From Paraburkholderia azotifigens (GTDB lineage: Bacteria > Pseudomonadota > Gammaproteobacteria > Burkholderiales > Burkholderiaceae): a stretch of 64,000 bases of DNA. Position numbers and translations under genes: made by a program. The notes under the pieces are model-generated. The model saw nothing but the letters and a program-made list of their open reading frames with translations. It had not been told where the DNA came from and made no database searches. Every line of letters starts with the position of its first letter. Positions within the stretch are counted from its first letter, which is position 1. Positions 46,403-55,292 of the stretch are shown here, piece by piece. The stretch is from the NCBI RefSeq assembly GCF_007995085.1, contig NZ_VOQS01000005.1:2604001-2668000 (forward strand). The letters are read 5' to 3'.

Positions 46403-47941
46403 TTGGCCGGAGAGACGATGCCCGCGCACCGGATGAACATGCGCATGATCAAGGACGTTTTACGACTTAAATTCGACGGCGGCTTCTCGCACGATCGGAT
46501 CGCCGCATCACTGGGCATATCCAAGGGCGTGGTCACGAAGTACATCGGACTAGCCAGTGCCGCCGGGCTGGACTGGGCAAGCGCCTGCGATATGGATGAA
46601 GGCGAACTCGAGCGGCGGCTGCTCGGCAAGCCCACGGGGCCAGCAGCCTATGCCCAGCCCGACTATGGACGCATCCATCAGGAGCTGCGTCGCAAGGGCA
46701 TGACGCTGACGTTGCTATGGGAGGAATACCAGGCTGAGTTCGCGGACCGGCAGACCTACCGCTATACGCAGTTCTGTGGGCACTACAAGGCGTTCACAAA
46801 ACGCCTGAAGCGCTCGATGCGTCAGATTCATCGCGCCGGCGAGAAGCTGTTTGTCGACTTCGCCGGCCCCACGTTGCCACTGACGACTGGACGCCGCGCG
46901 CACATCTTCGTAGCGGCTATGGGCGCATCGAGTTACACGTTCGCATGTGCGACGCCGGCCGAGACAATGGAGGACTGGCTGGGCGGGATCGCTCGCGCGC
47001 TGACCTTCTATGGTGGTGTGCCGCAGTTGATCGTCCCGGATAACCCGCGTGCGATGATTGCCGATCCCGATCGCTATGAACCTCGCGCCGGCGACACTGT
47101 GCTGGACTTCGCGCGTCACTACGGCACATCATTCCTTCCTGCGCGCGTATATCGTCCGCAGGACAAACCGAAGGTAGAGGTTGCGGTCCAGGTGGTCGAA
47201 CGCTGGATCATGGCGCGCCTGCGTCATCACCGGTTTGACTCGGTCCACTCGGTCAATGAGGCCATCTGCCCGCTGCTCAGGAACCTGAATGAGAGGCCAT
47301 TCCAGAAGCTGCCGGGATGTCGTGCCAGCGCGTTCGCCCAGCTGGACGCGCCGGCACTGCAGCCGCTGCCGGCACAGCCCTATGAGCTCGCGCGCTTCAA
47401 GACCGTGACGGTTCACATTGACTATCACGTCGAGATCAACAAACACCGCTACAGCGTGCCGCACGCGCTGGTCGGCCTCAAGCTCGATGCGCGTATCACG
47501 GCGGGCACTGTCGAACTGCTACATCGCGGTCGCCGCGTCGCCAGCCACGCACGTAACGATCGCGCAGGCAGCTATACCACTGTTGTCGAGCACATGCCTG
47601 CGGCACACCGCGCTCATCTGGAATGGACGCCGCAGCGGCTGATTCATTGGGGACAGCAGATCGGCGCGGCAACCGGCGCGCTCGTCACCCGGCTGCTGCA
47701 GGAGCAACGCCATCCGGAACACGGCTATCGGGCGTGCCTTGGATTGCTGTCGCTCTCACGTCGCTATGGCCGTGACCGTCTCGAAGCCGCCTGCGCGCTG
47801 GCGCTGGAACTGGGCGTACACCGTTACCGCCACGTGCGCGACATCCTGGTCAACAACCGCGACCGGGCGGCGGTGGTAACGCCTGCCGACTGGACCAGCC
47901 CGAGCCACGCGCATGTACGCGGCCCCAGCTACTACCAATAA
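46403..47941 (+). CDS. istA: IS21-family transposase IstA
   Basis: Transposase of 512 aa. HTH near the N-terminus (GGFSHDRIAASLGISKGVVT), DDE integrase core with KLFVDFAGPTLPL, QLIVPDNPRAMI and KPKVEVAVQVVERWI, then a C-terminal beta domain (YHVEINKHRYSVPHALVG). The gene ends 11 bp before istB. Intact. Confidence 0.94.
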   Translation: MAGETMPAHRMNMRMIKDVLRLKFDGGFSHDRIAASLGISKGVVTKYIGLASAAGLDWASACDMDEGELERRLLGKPTGPAAYAQPDYGRIHQELRRKGMTLTLLWEEYQAEFADRQTYRYTQFCGHYKAFTKRLKRSMRQIHRAGEKLFVDFAGPTLPLTTGRRAHIFVAAMGASSYTFACATPAETMEDWLGGIARALTFYGGVPQLIVPDNPRAMIADPDRYEPRAGDTVLDFARHYGTSFLPARVYRPQDKPKVEVAVQVVERWIMARLRHHRFDSVHSVNEAICPLLRNLNERPFQKLPGCRASAFAQLDAPALQPLPAQPYELARFKTVTVHIDYHVEINKHRYSVPHALVGLKLDARITAGTVELLHRGRRVASHARNDRAGSYTTVVEHMPAAHRAHLEWTPQRLIHWGQQIGAATGALVTRLLQEQRHPEHGYRACLGLLSLSRRYGRDRLEAACALALELGVHRYRHVRDILVNNRDRAAVVTPADWTSPSHAHVRGPSYYQ

Positions 47942-47952
47942 AGAAGACCACC

Positions 47953-48720
47953 ATGATGATGCAACAGACACTGACGCAATTGCGCACCCTGAAGCTGGAC
48001 GGCTTCGCTGACGGCCTGGAAGAACAATTGACGCAGCCCGGTGCGGCCAGCCTGAGCTTCGAGGAACGCCTGTCACTGCTGGTCGACCGGGAAGCCAGCT
48101 GGCGTGATGATCGCCGTCGTACCCGATTGCTCAAGCAGGCGCGCCTCAAATATCCGCAGGCCGCTATTGAGGATCTCGACACGCGCGCTGGCCGTGGCGT
48201 CGATCCGCGCTCGCTCACGAGCCTCGCACTCGGTGACTGGGTGCAAGCGGGCTACAGCCTGCTCATAAGCGGCCCAACTGGCGCGGGGAAATCGTGGCTC
48301 GCTTGCGCCCTGGCCCAATACGCTTGCCGGCGCGGGCATTCAGCCTTGTATCTGCGCGTGCCGCGACTTGGCGAGGAGCTTCGCGTTCTGCACGGCAACG
48401 GCGGCTTCACAAAATGGCTGCTGCAGGTTGCCCGCGTCGACGTGCTTCTACTGGACGATTGGGGAATGGCGCCCCTCGATGCGATGGTTCGAAACGATCT
48501 GCTCGAGATGATCGATGACCGCTCGGCGGGAAAGGCGACCATCGTCACCAGCCAGTTACCGATTGAGCACTGGCATGGATGGATCGGCGACGAGACTATC
48601 GCCGACGCAATGCTCGACCGCCTCATGCAGCGTCATCATCGGATCACGCTTACCGGTGAATCCCTCAGAAAGGCATCCCCAAAACCCAACGTCCTGGAGC
48701 CCGAACTCGACCAGAACTAA
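47953..48720 (+). CDS. istB: IS21-family helper ATPase IstB
   Basis: DnaC-like AAA+ ATPase of 255 aa that selects the target DNA for IstA. Walker A ISGPTGAGKSWLACAL (about 106-120), Walker B VDVLLLDDWGMAPL, sensor IVTSQLPIEHWHGWI. The C-terminal tail is charged. Intact and cotranscribed with istA. Confidence 0.94.
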   Translation: MMMQQTLTQLRTLKLDGFADGLEEQLTQPGAASLSFEERLSLLVDREASWRDDRRRTRLLKQARLKYPQAAIEDLDTRAGRGVDPRSLTSLALGDWVQAGYSLLISGPTGAGKSWLACALAQYACRRGHSALYLRVPRLGEELRVLHGNGGFTKWLLQVARVDVLLLDDWGMAPLDAMVRNDLLEMIDDRSAGKATIVTSQLPIEHWHGWIGDETIADAMLDRLMQRHHRITLTGESLRKASPKPNVLEPELDQN

Positions 48721-48818
48721 CAAGGAAATCTACAATCAACACCGCGCAATGCCAAACCCCGCCGAATCGGTCACGTTCCCGAAATCGGCGGTCACGTTCG
48801 CCGAAATACGCAGCACGG

Positions 48819-50085
48819 TATCTCGGCCCGGATGTTCAATGCAACCGCCGTTGAACTGCAGGGACTGCTTGATGGTACACGCGAGCTGCTGGATACGGAG
48901 CGCAAGGAGCTGCTCAAGGCGATACACCGCCAGCAGCGCCAGCTCGATGCACGTCGCGAACGCCTGGCGGAGATCGCGGCCGACCGGCTACGGATGCATC
49001 CGCAACGCGAGGCGAAGCTTCGTCATACCGCGCATCGCAATGGCGTCGCACTCGCGCGCCTGCAGGGAAAGCTCGGCAGGGTCGAGCGCAGGCTCGCGGC
49101 GAAGGTGCCGGGCATCTGCTTTGGCACGCGCAAACTGTTTGCCCAGCAGCATCACCTCTCGCTCGCCGGTTTCAGGGACCGTGACGCATGGCGGCAGGCG
49201 TGGCGGGACAGTCGCTCCCATCAGGTCTTCTTCGTCGGCTCGAAGGACGAGAAGGGTGGTAACCAGCTGTGTCAGCTCCGAAAAGTGGAGGGTGATGGAT
49301 ACGAGCTCAAGGTGCGGGTACCCGACCGCCTGCGTACCAAGGGCGAGCACAAATACCTCATCATTCGTGACGTGACATTCAATCGCGACCGAATGGCGCT
49401 GGCCGAGGCATTAGACTCGAACGTCGCACTGACGTGGCGTCTGCACTGGGACGGGCAGCACTGGCGCGCATTTGTCTCGTTCAATCACGCGCCGGCGCGA
49501 CGGGTGACGCTCGACGCGCAGCACGGCGTCGTGGGGCTCGACTTCAACGTTGATCACCTGGCAGTCACCGAAACTGACCCATTCGGTAACCTGTTACGCA
49601 CGAAGCGCTTTGCGCTGCTTCGGGAAGACGCCACGTCGGGCCAGCGCCAGGCGGTGCTCTCCGATGCGCTATCGGCGGCGGTGGCGTGGGCCAAGGACGA
49701 ACTGAAACCCGTCGTCGCAGAAGACCTCGATTTCGCAGCAAAAAAGAAAGCCATGGCGCAACTCAGCCCGAAAGGCGCGCGGATGCTATCGGGGCTGCTC
49801 TATGCAAAATACCGGCAACTGCTCGAAGCGAAGTGCTTCCGCGCAGGTGTCGAACTGATTCTGATTGACCCGGCCTACACGTCGACCATCGCTGCCGTGA
49901 AATACGCATCGCGACGCGGCTGGAGTGTGCATGCTGCCGCAGCGGGTGTCATCGCCCGTCGCGGACAGAAGTTGACTGAGCGTTTGCCACGCACCGACGC
50001 GGTTATCCGTGTACCGGTGCGGGGTGGTCATCACGCCCTCGAGCTTCCTGCAAGGAAAGACGGAGATTCGCGTGTGGCCGCCTAG
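48819..50085 (+). pseudogene. tnpB: tnpB 3' part: RNA-guided nuclease-like protein, degenerate RuvC-III
   Basis: The interrupted gene resumes here (ISARMFNATAVELQGLLDGT); a free-standing frame can start at 48832 and gives 417 aa. RuvC-I is GVVGLDFNVDHLAVTETD (Asp), RuvC-II PVVAEDLDFAAKKK (Glu). In the RuvC-III region most TnpB proteins have a zinc ribbon and then RDxNAA; here there is no CxxC, and the sequence reads GWSVHAAAAGVIARRG, with His where the Asp is expected. This matches the TnpB-related accessory subgroup I know from annotations. The interruption probably abolishes full-length protein, although the 3' part alone keeps all RuvC segments. Confidence 0.82.
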
Positions 50086-50275
50086 CGCAGCGTTCATGCA
50101 GCGTACAGAGGTGTGGTGCGCGAGCATTGGCTCGCCACCCGGCGCGGCTTGCCACGTCGGAGTGCGGAAGGCACCCCTGGCAACGGTGGAAACGCCGGGC
50201 CCCTCAGCAGGACCACCGTTACGCCTGCGCCCCCAAAATCTGCTTGGATAGATTTGAGCACTATTAAGTTAGCGG
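50062..50275 (+). ncRNA. Candidate omega-RNA/right end of the IS607 element (copy A)
   Basis: TnpB elements encode a guide RNA that overlaps the 3' end of tnpB and runs to the right end. This segment begins in the last codons of tnpB and holds a GCGAGC/GCTCGC hairpin and a stem AACGGTGG (50182-50189) pairing with CCACCGTT (50213-50220). Related copies without tnpB occur at 19948, 61212 and 63690. The stem is kept with wobble or shifted pairs in two of them. The guide would be the DNA just after 50275. Confidence 0.6.
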
Positions 50276-50433
50276 TGTATTTAGGTATTAAACGTTTATA
50301 CCTTCGGAGCGTTGAATAGTGCTCCGATGTCGCGTTCAATTGAAACCTGGTAGGCTGGGGACTGTTGAGCCCGTCATCGTAACGGGATTCACAGATCTCG
50401 TCATGGAGTTTTCAATCCAACGTTACAAGTGAT

Positions 50434-50754
50434 ATGAGGCAAATATTAATGTCAGTTTCAGGCTGGTTTATTCTCACCTTGGCCGTATCGTTGGCCAATT
50501 TTCCTTTCGCCACAGGCAGGTTATTTGGTGTTATCACTCTCCGACATGGCAAAACATCCTGGGCTTACATAGTGGAGTTTGTAATGACCTACATGATTTT
50601 GGCCTCTGTGGCGTATGCATTAGAGGCGCGGGAGGGTAGGGTGTTCGACCAAGGCTGGCAATTCTACGTAATCACCGTATCGTTGCTGATGGTGTTTTCA
50701 TTTCCGGGATTCGTCTTTCGCTTTCTGCTTCCCCGGACATTGTTTAGCCGATGA
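50434..50754 (+). CDS. DUF2818 family membrane protein
   Basis: Protein of 106 aa with three hydrophobic segments: GWFILTLAVSLANFPFATGR, EFVMTYMILASVAYALEARE, FYVITVSLLMVFSFPGFVFR. DUF2818 proteins are found in beta-proteobacteria, often after the nuo (complex I) operon; function unknown. Start may be the ATG at 50449 (MSVSGWF), which has AGG nine bases upstream. It converges with resB, 76 bp apart. Confidence 0.82.
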   Translation: MRQILMSVSGWFILTLAVSLANFPFATGRLFGVITLRHGKTSWAYIVEFVMTYMILASVAYALEAREGRVFDQGWQFYVITVSLLMVFSFPGFVFRFLLPRTLFSR

Positions 50755-50830
50755 TGTCGTTGAGCGCCGGTCGTTGATAGGTCATGTTCCAGCCGGACTT
50801 GTTGCCCGGCTGGTTGGAGACCTCAGGACC

Positions 50831-53014
50831 TTAGCTTGTTTGAGCGCGTTTCGTGTCCAGTGCCATGTGTACCGCGTCGCGCGTGCTTGCGAACTCCCTC
50901 TCGAAGTCAAGCGTACGTCGAGCGGTCGACATTGCCATCAAGACTTCTGCGCCCCCTTCGTTTGAACTCTTGATCCAAAACCAGAGACGTCGCTCGCGCA
51001 CATAGAACATCGAGAATATGCCGATCACGAGTAAAAGACTTCCGATATATACCATGGGCTTGCCCGGTGCCCGAGTCAACTGGAATGCCGACGCCTGAAC
51101 CTGCGTGAACGAGTCAAGCTGGACGAAGATTGGCGCCCCGTAGTAGAAGCTGTCTGACAGTGCATCGACCGAAGCTCGAATAAAGGAAATATGTGACGGA
51201 TCCTGTTTCATCTCAGGCTCGCCATGCTTAATGCGAGACAGCTGCCACAGGTCCCACATAACACCGTTCAGCGTGCGTAGGAGGGTCATCGCCGCCTTCT
51301 CCTGTTGCACTGCGGGCGTGGAGTGGTCGACCAAACCGGCAATCGCCATGAAGCCGCCCGCTGATGCCGCGACTGTCGTTGGGCCCATAGTTCGCTCGAC
51401 GCCAGCGAAGTGGTCTAGCAGCCGAGATACGTCGGATGCAGCAACTTTCTGAGCTTCAGTATCGGCACCTGAGTACGAACGCTGTACGAATCGAGATACG
51501 GCCTGGCTTCGCATGCTCGGAGACTGCAAGGCAGCTCGAAGATTCACCCAGTCCCTTACTGAATTGTGATCGTCTGCGGGAATCCGGAGAAAGCGGAACG
51601 AATCGTTGATCCCCAACCTTACGCCGGTCATAAACATCTGCTGGCCGGAGATATTTACTGGAAGCATAAAGGTTTGATATTCGTGGGCCTGCCCGTTGAT
51701 ATCGCGAACCTTGTACTGCATCGAGGGCCCTAGATTTCGTAGCGTCGTAGATAGATTGCTTTTCGCGCCTGAACCGAGTCGTGCGTCAATCTCGCTCTCG
51801 AGCGAACGTTCTTTGAGAGCACCTCGCATACTATGGGCATCGTCCGTGTTATGAATATCTTCGACATTGATCGACCGAAAATCGGTGAGCTCCACCGTCT
51901 CTCCACTTTCTCCGGCGGTCGGAAGGTGAATATGCGTGACACCCCCGATTACGCCCTGAAGCTGCTCCGTGAATTCTGCCGTGCCGGCCATCGGCCACAC
52001 GGTCATCGCCACCTTGGACCCGCCGTCCTGAAAGCTCGATTGATATATTGAAATACCGTTGTAGGTAAACGGCTTGTTTACCTCGACGCGTGCCTGAACG
52101 CGCTGACCAGTCTTATGATCCGTAACCACGATATCACTGGCGAAAAGTTTGGGCATGCCGGTTGAATAATAATCAACCACGAACTTTTTCAACTGAATTG
52201 AAAACGGCAGGTCTTGGATCAATGAGCCGTCCCGGCGACTAAGTAGGACCGTACTTGTCTCGCGGCCCTCGGGTACGAGAGAGTATCCCCGGAAAGTTGG
52301 GTTTGAAGGGGATAGTCGATGGTCCGGAGAAACTGCGTCTACATCCGTCTCCAACTCGGTCGCAGTCTTCCCGGAGAACCACATCTGCAGCTGGATAGGC
52401 AGATTGCTGTCCAGCAGGCCGCCCATGCAGATGACCACGATCGCCAAATGGGCCGAAATGTAGCCTAGCTTTGTGAGAGCACCACGTTTACCTGCAATCA
52501 GAATCTCGCCGGTGTCGGTATTGCGGGTGACTAGCTTATAGCCCAACTGACGTCCGAGGCGCATCAGGACTTCGGCCGTTTCAACGCCACTTAGGGCAGC
52601 TGCGCGGAACTCACTTTTGTGGTGGAACGCGCGTAAGCTCCCTTCGCGGACGCGGTCCTTCCAGCTGCGCGCGTCCCGGACCATCTTCGGGGCGTTGTCA
52701 ATTACACAGAGTGAGACCGAAATGACAAGAAAGACCAGGATCAGCATGAACCACCAGGACCCGTAGACGTCGTACAGATCTAGCCCGCGGAAGACGTCGG
52801 CCCAAAATGGGCCGAACTGGTTCACATAATTGACGTACGTATCCTCCTGTGTGAGGACAGTGCCGACGATGCTTGCGATCGCCAGTATCACCAGCAAAGC
52901 TATGGCAAAGCGCATCGACCTGAGAAGATCAATGGCGTGCTTGAGCTCGTATGGATTTCTACGAACTCTCAAGCAAATCTGGCCTTCGGCCGTCGGACGC
53001 TCGCTCAAGGGCAC
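50831..53014 (-). CDS. resB: System II cytochrome c biogenesis protein ResB (Ccs1)
   Basis: Membrane protein of 727 aa that with CcsB forms the System II cytochrome c synthase. N-terminal membrane segments: SMRFAIALLVILAIASIVGT, SWWFMLILVFLVISVSLCVI, GYISAHLAIVVICMGGLLDS. A large periplasmic domain follows, then a last span YIGSLLLVIGIFSMFYVRER. Family motif NKPFTYNGISIYQSSFQDGG. Start is GTG at 53014 or TTG at 53008, the latter better spaced from GGAG. The partner ccsB is 29 kb away on the other strand. Confidence 0.93.
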   Translation of the reverse strand: MPLSERPTAEGQICLRVRRNPYELKHAIDLLRSMRFAIALLVILAIASIVGTVLTQEDTYVNYVNQFGPFWADVFRGLDLYDVYGSWWFMLILVFLVISVSLCVIDNAPKMVRDARSWKDRVREGSLRAFHHKSEFRAAALSGVETAEVLMRLGRQLGYKLVTRNTDTGEILIAGKRGALTKLGYISAHLAIVVICMGGLLDSNLPIQLQMWFSGKTATELETDVDAVSPDHRLSPSNPTFRGYSLVPEGRETSTVLLSRRDGSLIQDLPFSIQLKKFVVDYYSTGMPKLFASDIVVTDHKTGQRVQARVEVNKPFTYNGISIYQSSFQDGGSKVAMTVWPMAGTAEFTEQLQGVIGGVTHIHLPTAGESGETVELTDFRSINVEDIHNTDDAHSMRGALKERSLESEIDARLGSGAKSNLSTTLRNLGPSMQYKVRDINGQAHEYQTFMLPVNISGQQMFMTGVRLGINDSFRFLRIPADDHNSVRDWVNLRAALQSPSMRSQAVSRFVQRSYSGADTEAQKVAASDVSRLLDHFAGVERTMGPTTVAASAGGFMAIAGLVDHSTPAVQQEKAAMTLLRTLNGVMWDLWQLSRIKHGEPEMKQDPSHISFIRASVDALSDSFYYGAPIFVQLDSFTQVQASAFQLTRAPGKPMVYIGSLLLVIGIFSMFYVRERRLWFWIKSSNEGGAEVLMAMSTARRTLDFEREFASTRDAVHMALDTKRAQTS

Positions 53015-53335
53015 TCCAGATAATTGTGATTAAGACGGGTGTAAAGGATCGGTATCGCTGTCACTCCGAATGTCGGCGGGCAGCGGGAAATTAAAACAAT
53101 CCTCAATTCTGATTTCTACACGAGTTTTTGGTGAGAACAAAGAGTGGCTGACTATACATGCGTATATCGAACGGTCAGGCGTTATCAACTCGTCTCGCGA
53201 GCTATGTTCCCCATTGGGGGCGGGCTGAGAGACCGTCGCAGCGCGCTGGCTCGCGGCATCAACGTGGTGCAACCATAAGGGCATGATTCATATACCTGTG
53301 GATCGTTGAATGATGAGCGCCAAAAGTATTTAATT

Positions 53336-53357
53336 CCGTAGCCAACACAGGCTACGG
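53336..53357. promoter_or_regulatory. Perfect 8-bp hairpin upstream of the P460 gene
   Basis: CCGTAGCC and GGCTACGG are separated by AACACA, about 60 bp before the P460 start at 53419. No T-run follows, so an operator or mRNA leader structure is more likely than a terminator. The rest of the gap 53015-53418 shows no gene. Confidence 0.45.
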
Positions 53358-53418
53358 ACTGGGACGTCGCAAAGCGTACTAGATTCCGGTTATCTCGTTC
53401 ACGTATAGGAGAATCCGC

Positions 53419-54054
53419 ATGTTGAAGCGACTCTCAGTCATTAGTGCAGTATTGATCGCGTGCGCATCATTTAGCACCGGCGCTTGGGCTGACTCGGATG
53501 GGCAAGACCTTCCCACGGTAAAGCGGCAACTGCCGCAATACACCGCAGATGGCCAGCTTCTGCTTCCAAAGAACTTTCACCAATGGATCTACGTCGGAAG
53601 TCCGTTGACGCCGAACGCTCTAAATGGAGGGAAGGCAAACTTCCCCGAGTACCACAACGTCTACATTGAGCCGGGTTCGTACGCAATCTACAAGAAAACC
53701 GGCGAATTCCCTGAAGGGACGATTTTTGTCAAAGAACTTCAGCTGACCACGCCGCAGCAGTTTCCTGACGGTTCGAGAAATGAGCCGTCCGGTCGCGGCC
53801 TGTTCCCTGGGAAGTTCAACGGCGCCGATGTCACTGTGAAAGATTCAAAGCGTTTCGCCGCGACAGACGGTTGGGGATACTTCAACTTCAATCACTTTGA
53901 GCCGAAGGCAAAGATGGCGAAAGTCAAGGCGAAAGAAGAATGTGCATACTGCCACATTGCCAGTGCGAAGAAGGATGACGTCTGGACGCAGTTCTATCGA
54001 CTGCTCGACGATGATGGGCACCTGAACCCGAACTACAAGCCTGAGACTCAATAA
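53419..54054 (+). CDS. Cytochrome P460 family protein
   Basis: Secreted c-type cytochrome of 211 aa; P460 enzymes oxidise hydroxylamine or NO. Signal peptide: RLSVISAVLIACASFSTGAW, cleaved near ADS. Conserved: LLLPKNFHQWIYVGSPLTPN, YKKTGEFPEGTIFVKELQL, VKDSKRFAATDGWGYFNFNH. The haem motif is CAYCH (Cys175, Cys178, His179), followed by KKDDVWTQFYRLL. AGGAGAATCCGC precedes the ATG. It lies between resB and the ba3 oxidase operon, which may take its electrons through the dihaem cytochrome (inference). Length and motif order are normal for the family. Confidence 0.93.
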   Translation: MLKRLSVISAVLIACASFSTGAWADSDGQDLPTVKRQLPQYTADGQLLLPKNFHQWIYVGSPLTPNALNGGKANFPEYHNVYIEPGSYAIYKKTGEFPEGTIFVKELQLTTPQQFPDGSRNEPSGRGLFPGKFNGADVTVKDSKRFAATDGWGYFNFNHFEPKAKMAKVKAKEECAYCHIASAKKDDVWTQFYRLLDDDGHLNPNYKPETQ

Positions 54055-54564
54055 GATCGTGCGCCGCGGTTATAGCCGCTAGCTAGATCCATCGGCGCAT
54101 ATGCTGACACCGCGCTGGTCATCGGGGTGCCTTCCGTCTTGATCAGCGCGACGAGGCAGGTGCGGGTGCGTTGCGCTCCCTGGCGAATGCAATGTCTGCT
54201 TGTGCGGAGACTCGTTAGCGTTTAGTAGCTCAGTGCCGCATGATAGAAGTGGGGCCGGTGGGTACAGTTTTCGCAATAAACGGCCGGCGGATCGGCAATC
54301 GCATTGCGCGATTGCTATTAGTCACGCGAACCCGTGCCGTGGTTGGAGCGACGAGTCCAGTGTGGGCCGTACATAAATCTGCCGTGGTTTCGCGGGTCGG
54401 TTCGGCGAGCTCGCGATTGCGCGCAAGCAAGGACTCACACCTGGCTGGGATTTTTTCGCGCGCGCGTACCCGATCCGGATTTCGGTGTTGACGTCGCGGG
54501 TCCGTTTAAAGCTTTGCATGCTCGACATGTTCAACCCTGTCCAGAATTGCCGTGGGAAAACCAA
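54055..54564. other. Intergenic leader of the oxidase operon
   Basis: About 510 bp. No gene recognised; the minus-strand frame at 54079-54276 has no family signal. I saw no clear FNR/ANR box. Confidence 0.4.
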
Positions 54565-54723
54565 GTGAACCCGAAAGAAGACGACGATCAAGCCGTTGAA
54601 CGAATTGTTCTCGATGGCCCGAAGGGCGCGATTGTGCTAGCAGGTACTTCGACAGCAATCGTGATCCTCATATGGATCGTATTTTACGTACTTGTTTTCC
54701 TTCCGCGTGGCGTTATCCAATGA
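54565..54723 (+). CDS. Cytochrome c oxidase subunit IIa (ba3 type)
   Basis: Small single-span subunit of 52 aa from the GTG at 54565: acidic N-terminus (NPKEDDDQAVERIVL), then DGPKGAIVLAGTSTAIVILI and WIVFYVLVFLPRGVI. The D-G-P-x-G-A...FLPRG pattern is what I know from subunit 2A of ba3 oxidases. An open frame extends to 54334 but upstream codons look non-coding. It overlaps the next gene (ATGA). Confidence 0.75.
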   Translation: MNPKEDDDQAVERIVLDGPKGAIVLAGTSTAIVILIWIVFYVLVFLPRGVIQ

Positions 54724-55292
54724 GCGACAAAATCAGGGAAAATCCGTCAGTCAGTATCGTCCATAAAATTGAACGAAGGTGGGCGATTTTGATGTCGACA
54801 ATCATGCTCATCATGATGCTGACGGTCGTCTTCACTGGATTGCATTGGGCGATGATGCCGCCGTCCAGAGTAGAAACGATACGCATCGCATCCCTGGAAA
54901 CCAATAGTGAGTTTTCTGAAAGTAACCTGGGAAGCGCCGCTTCAAAAGACGGATCTGTTATCGTCCGGGTACTGGCGCAGCAGTATTCGTTCACACCTCA
55001 ATGTATTCTTCTTCCAGCCAACACGCCTATCACTTTCAGAGCTACCAGCGCTGATGCGATCCACGGCATGCTTGTAACGGGGACTAACATCAATTCAATG
55101 ATCGAACCAGGCTACATATCCACGTTTAAAACGGTGTTTCCGCAGCCAGCCGAGCATTTGATGCCTTGTCACGAATACTGCGGGACGGGTCATCAGGCGA
55201 TGTGGGCGCGCGTCAAAATCATAGAGCGCGCCGCCTTTTTCGAAATGCTTAAACGAAAAGGGGCGAACGGGAGGCTGAACTGTGTTAATTAA
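54720..55292 (+). CDS. Haem-copper oxidase subunit II (CuA), ba3 type
   Basis: Subunit of 190 aa with one N-terminal span (ILMSTIMLIMMLTVVFTGLH) and a periplasmic cupredoxin domain. CuA ligands are complete: His115 (DAIHGM), then MPCHEYCGTGHQAM with Cys150, Glu152 (backbone), Cys154, His158 and Met161. It therefore accepts electrons from a cytochrome c or similar donor. The end overlaps subunit I by 11 bp. Confidence 0.92.
   Translation: MSDKIRENPSVSIVHKIERRWAILMSTIMLIMMLTVVFTGLHWAMMPPSRVETIRIASLETNSEFSESNLGSAASKDGSVIVRVLAQQYSFTPQCILLPANTPITFRATSADAIHGMLVTGTNINSMIEPGYISTFKTVFPQPAEHLMPCHEYCGTGHQAMWARVKIIERAAFFEMLKRKGANGRLNCVN

Larger units (their letters stand above)
46250..48812 (+). mobile_element. 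IS21-family insertion sequence
   Basis: Element of 2563 bp starting TG and ending CA. Ends: TGCGTATTTCGG then CGAACGTGACCG, inverted at the right end with a one-base difference. Internal repeats of the ATTTCGG..AACGTGACCG type occur four times at the left and twice at the right, as expected for IstA binding sites. Target duplication GCACGG at 46244-46249 and 48813-48818. istA and istB are both intact. Confidence 0.93.
45397..50275 (+). mobile_element. IS607-family element interrupted by an IS21-family element
   Basis: The left end near 45397 is identical in type to that at 23236; then tnpA, tnpB overlapping it by one base, and a structured right end to about 50275 (ending AGTTAGCGG). tnpB is split at 46249/48813 by an IS21 element with a 6-bp target duplication. 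Removing the insertion restores one tnpB frame of 477 codons. Confidence 0.88.

Noticed and set aside
45394..50280. CRISPR-like or toxin-antitoxin system near tnpB
   Set aside because: No direct-repeat array or paired small genes; tnpB and its end explain the signals.
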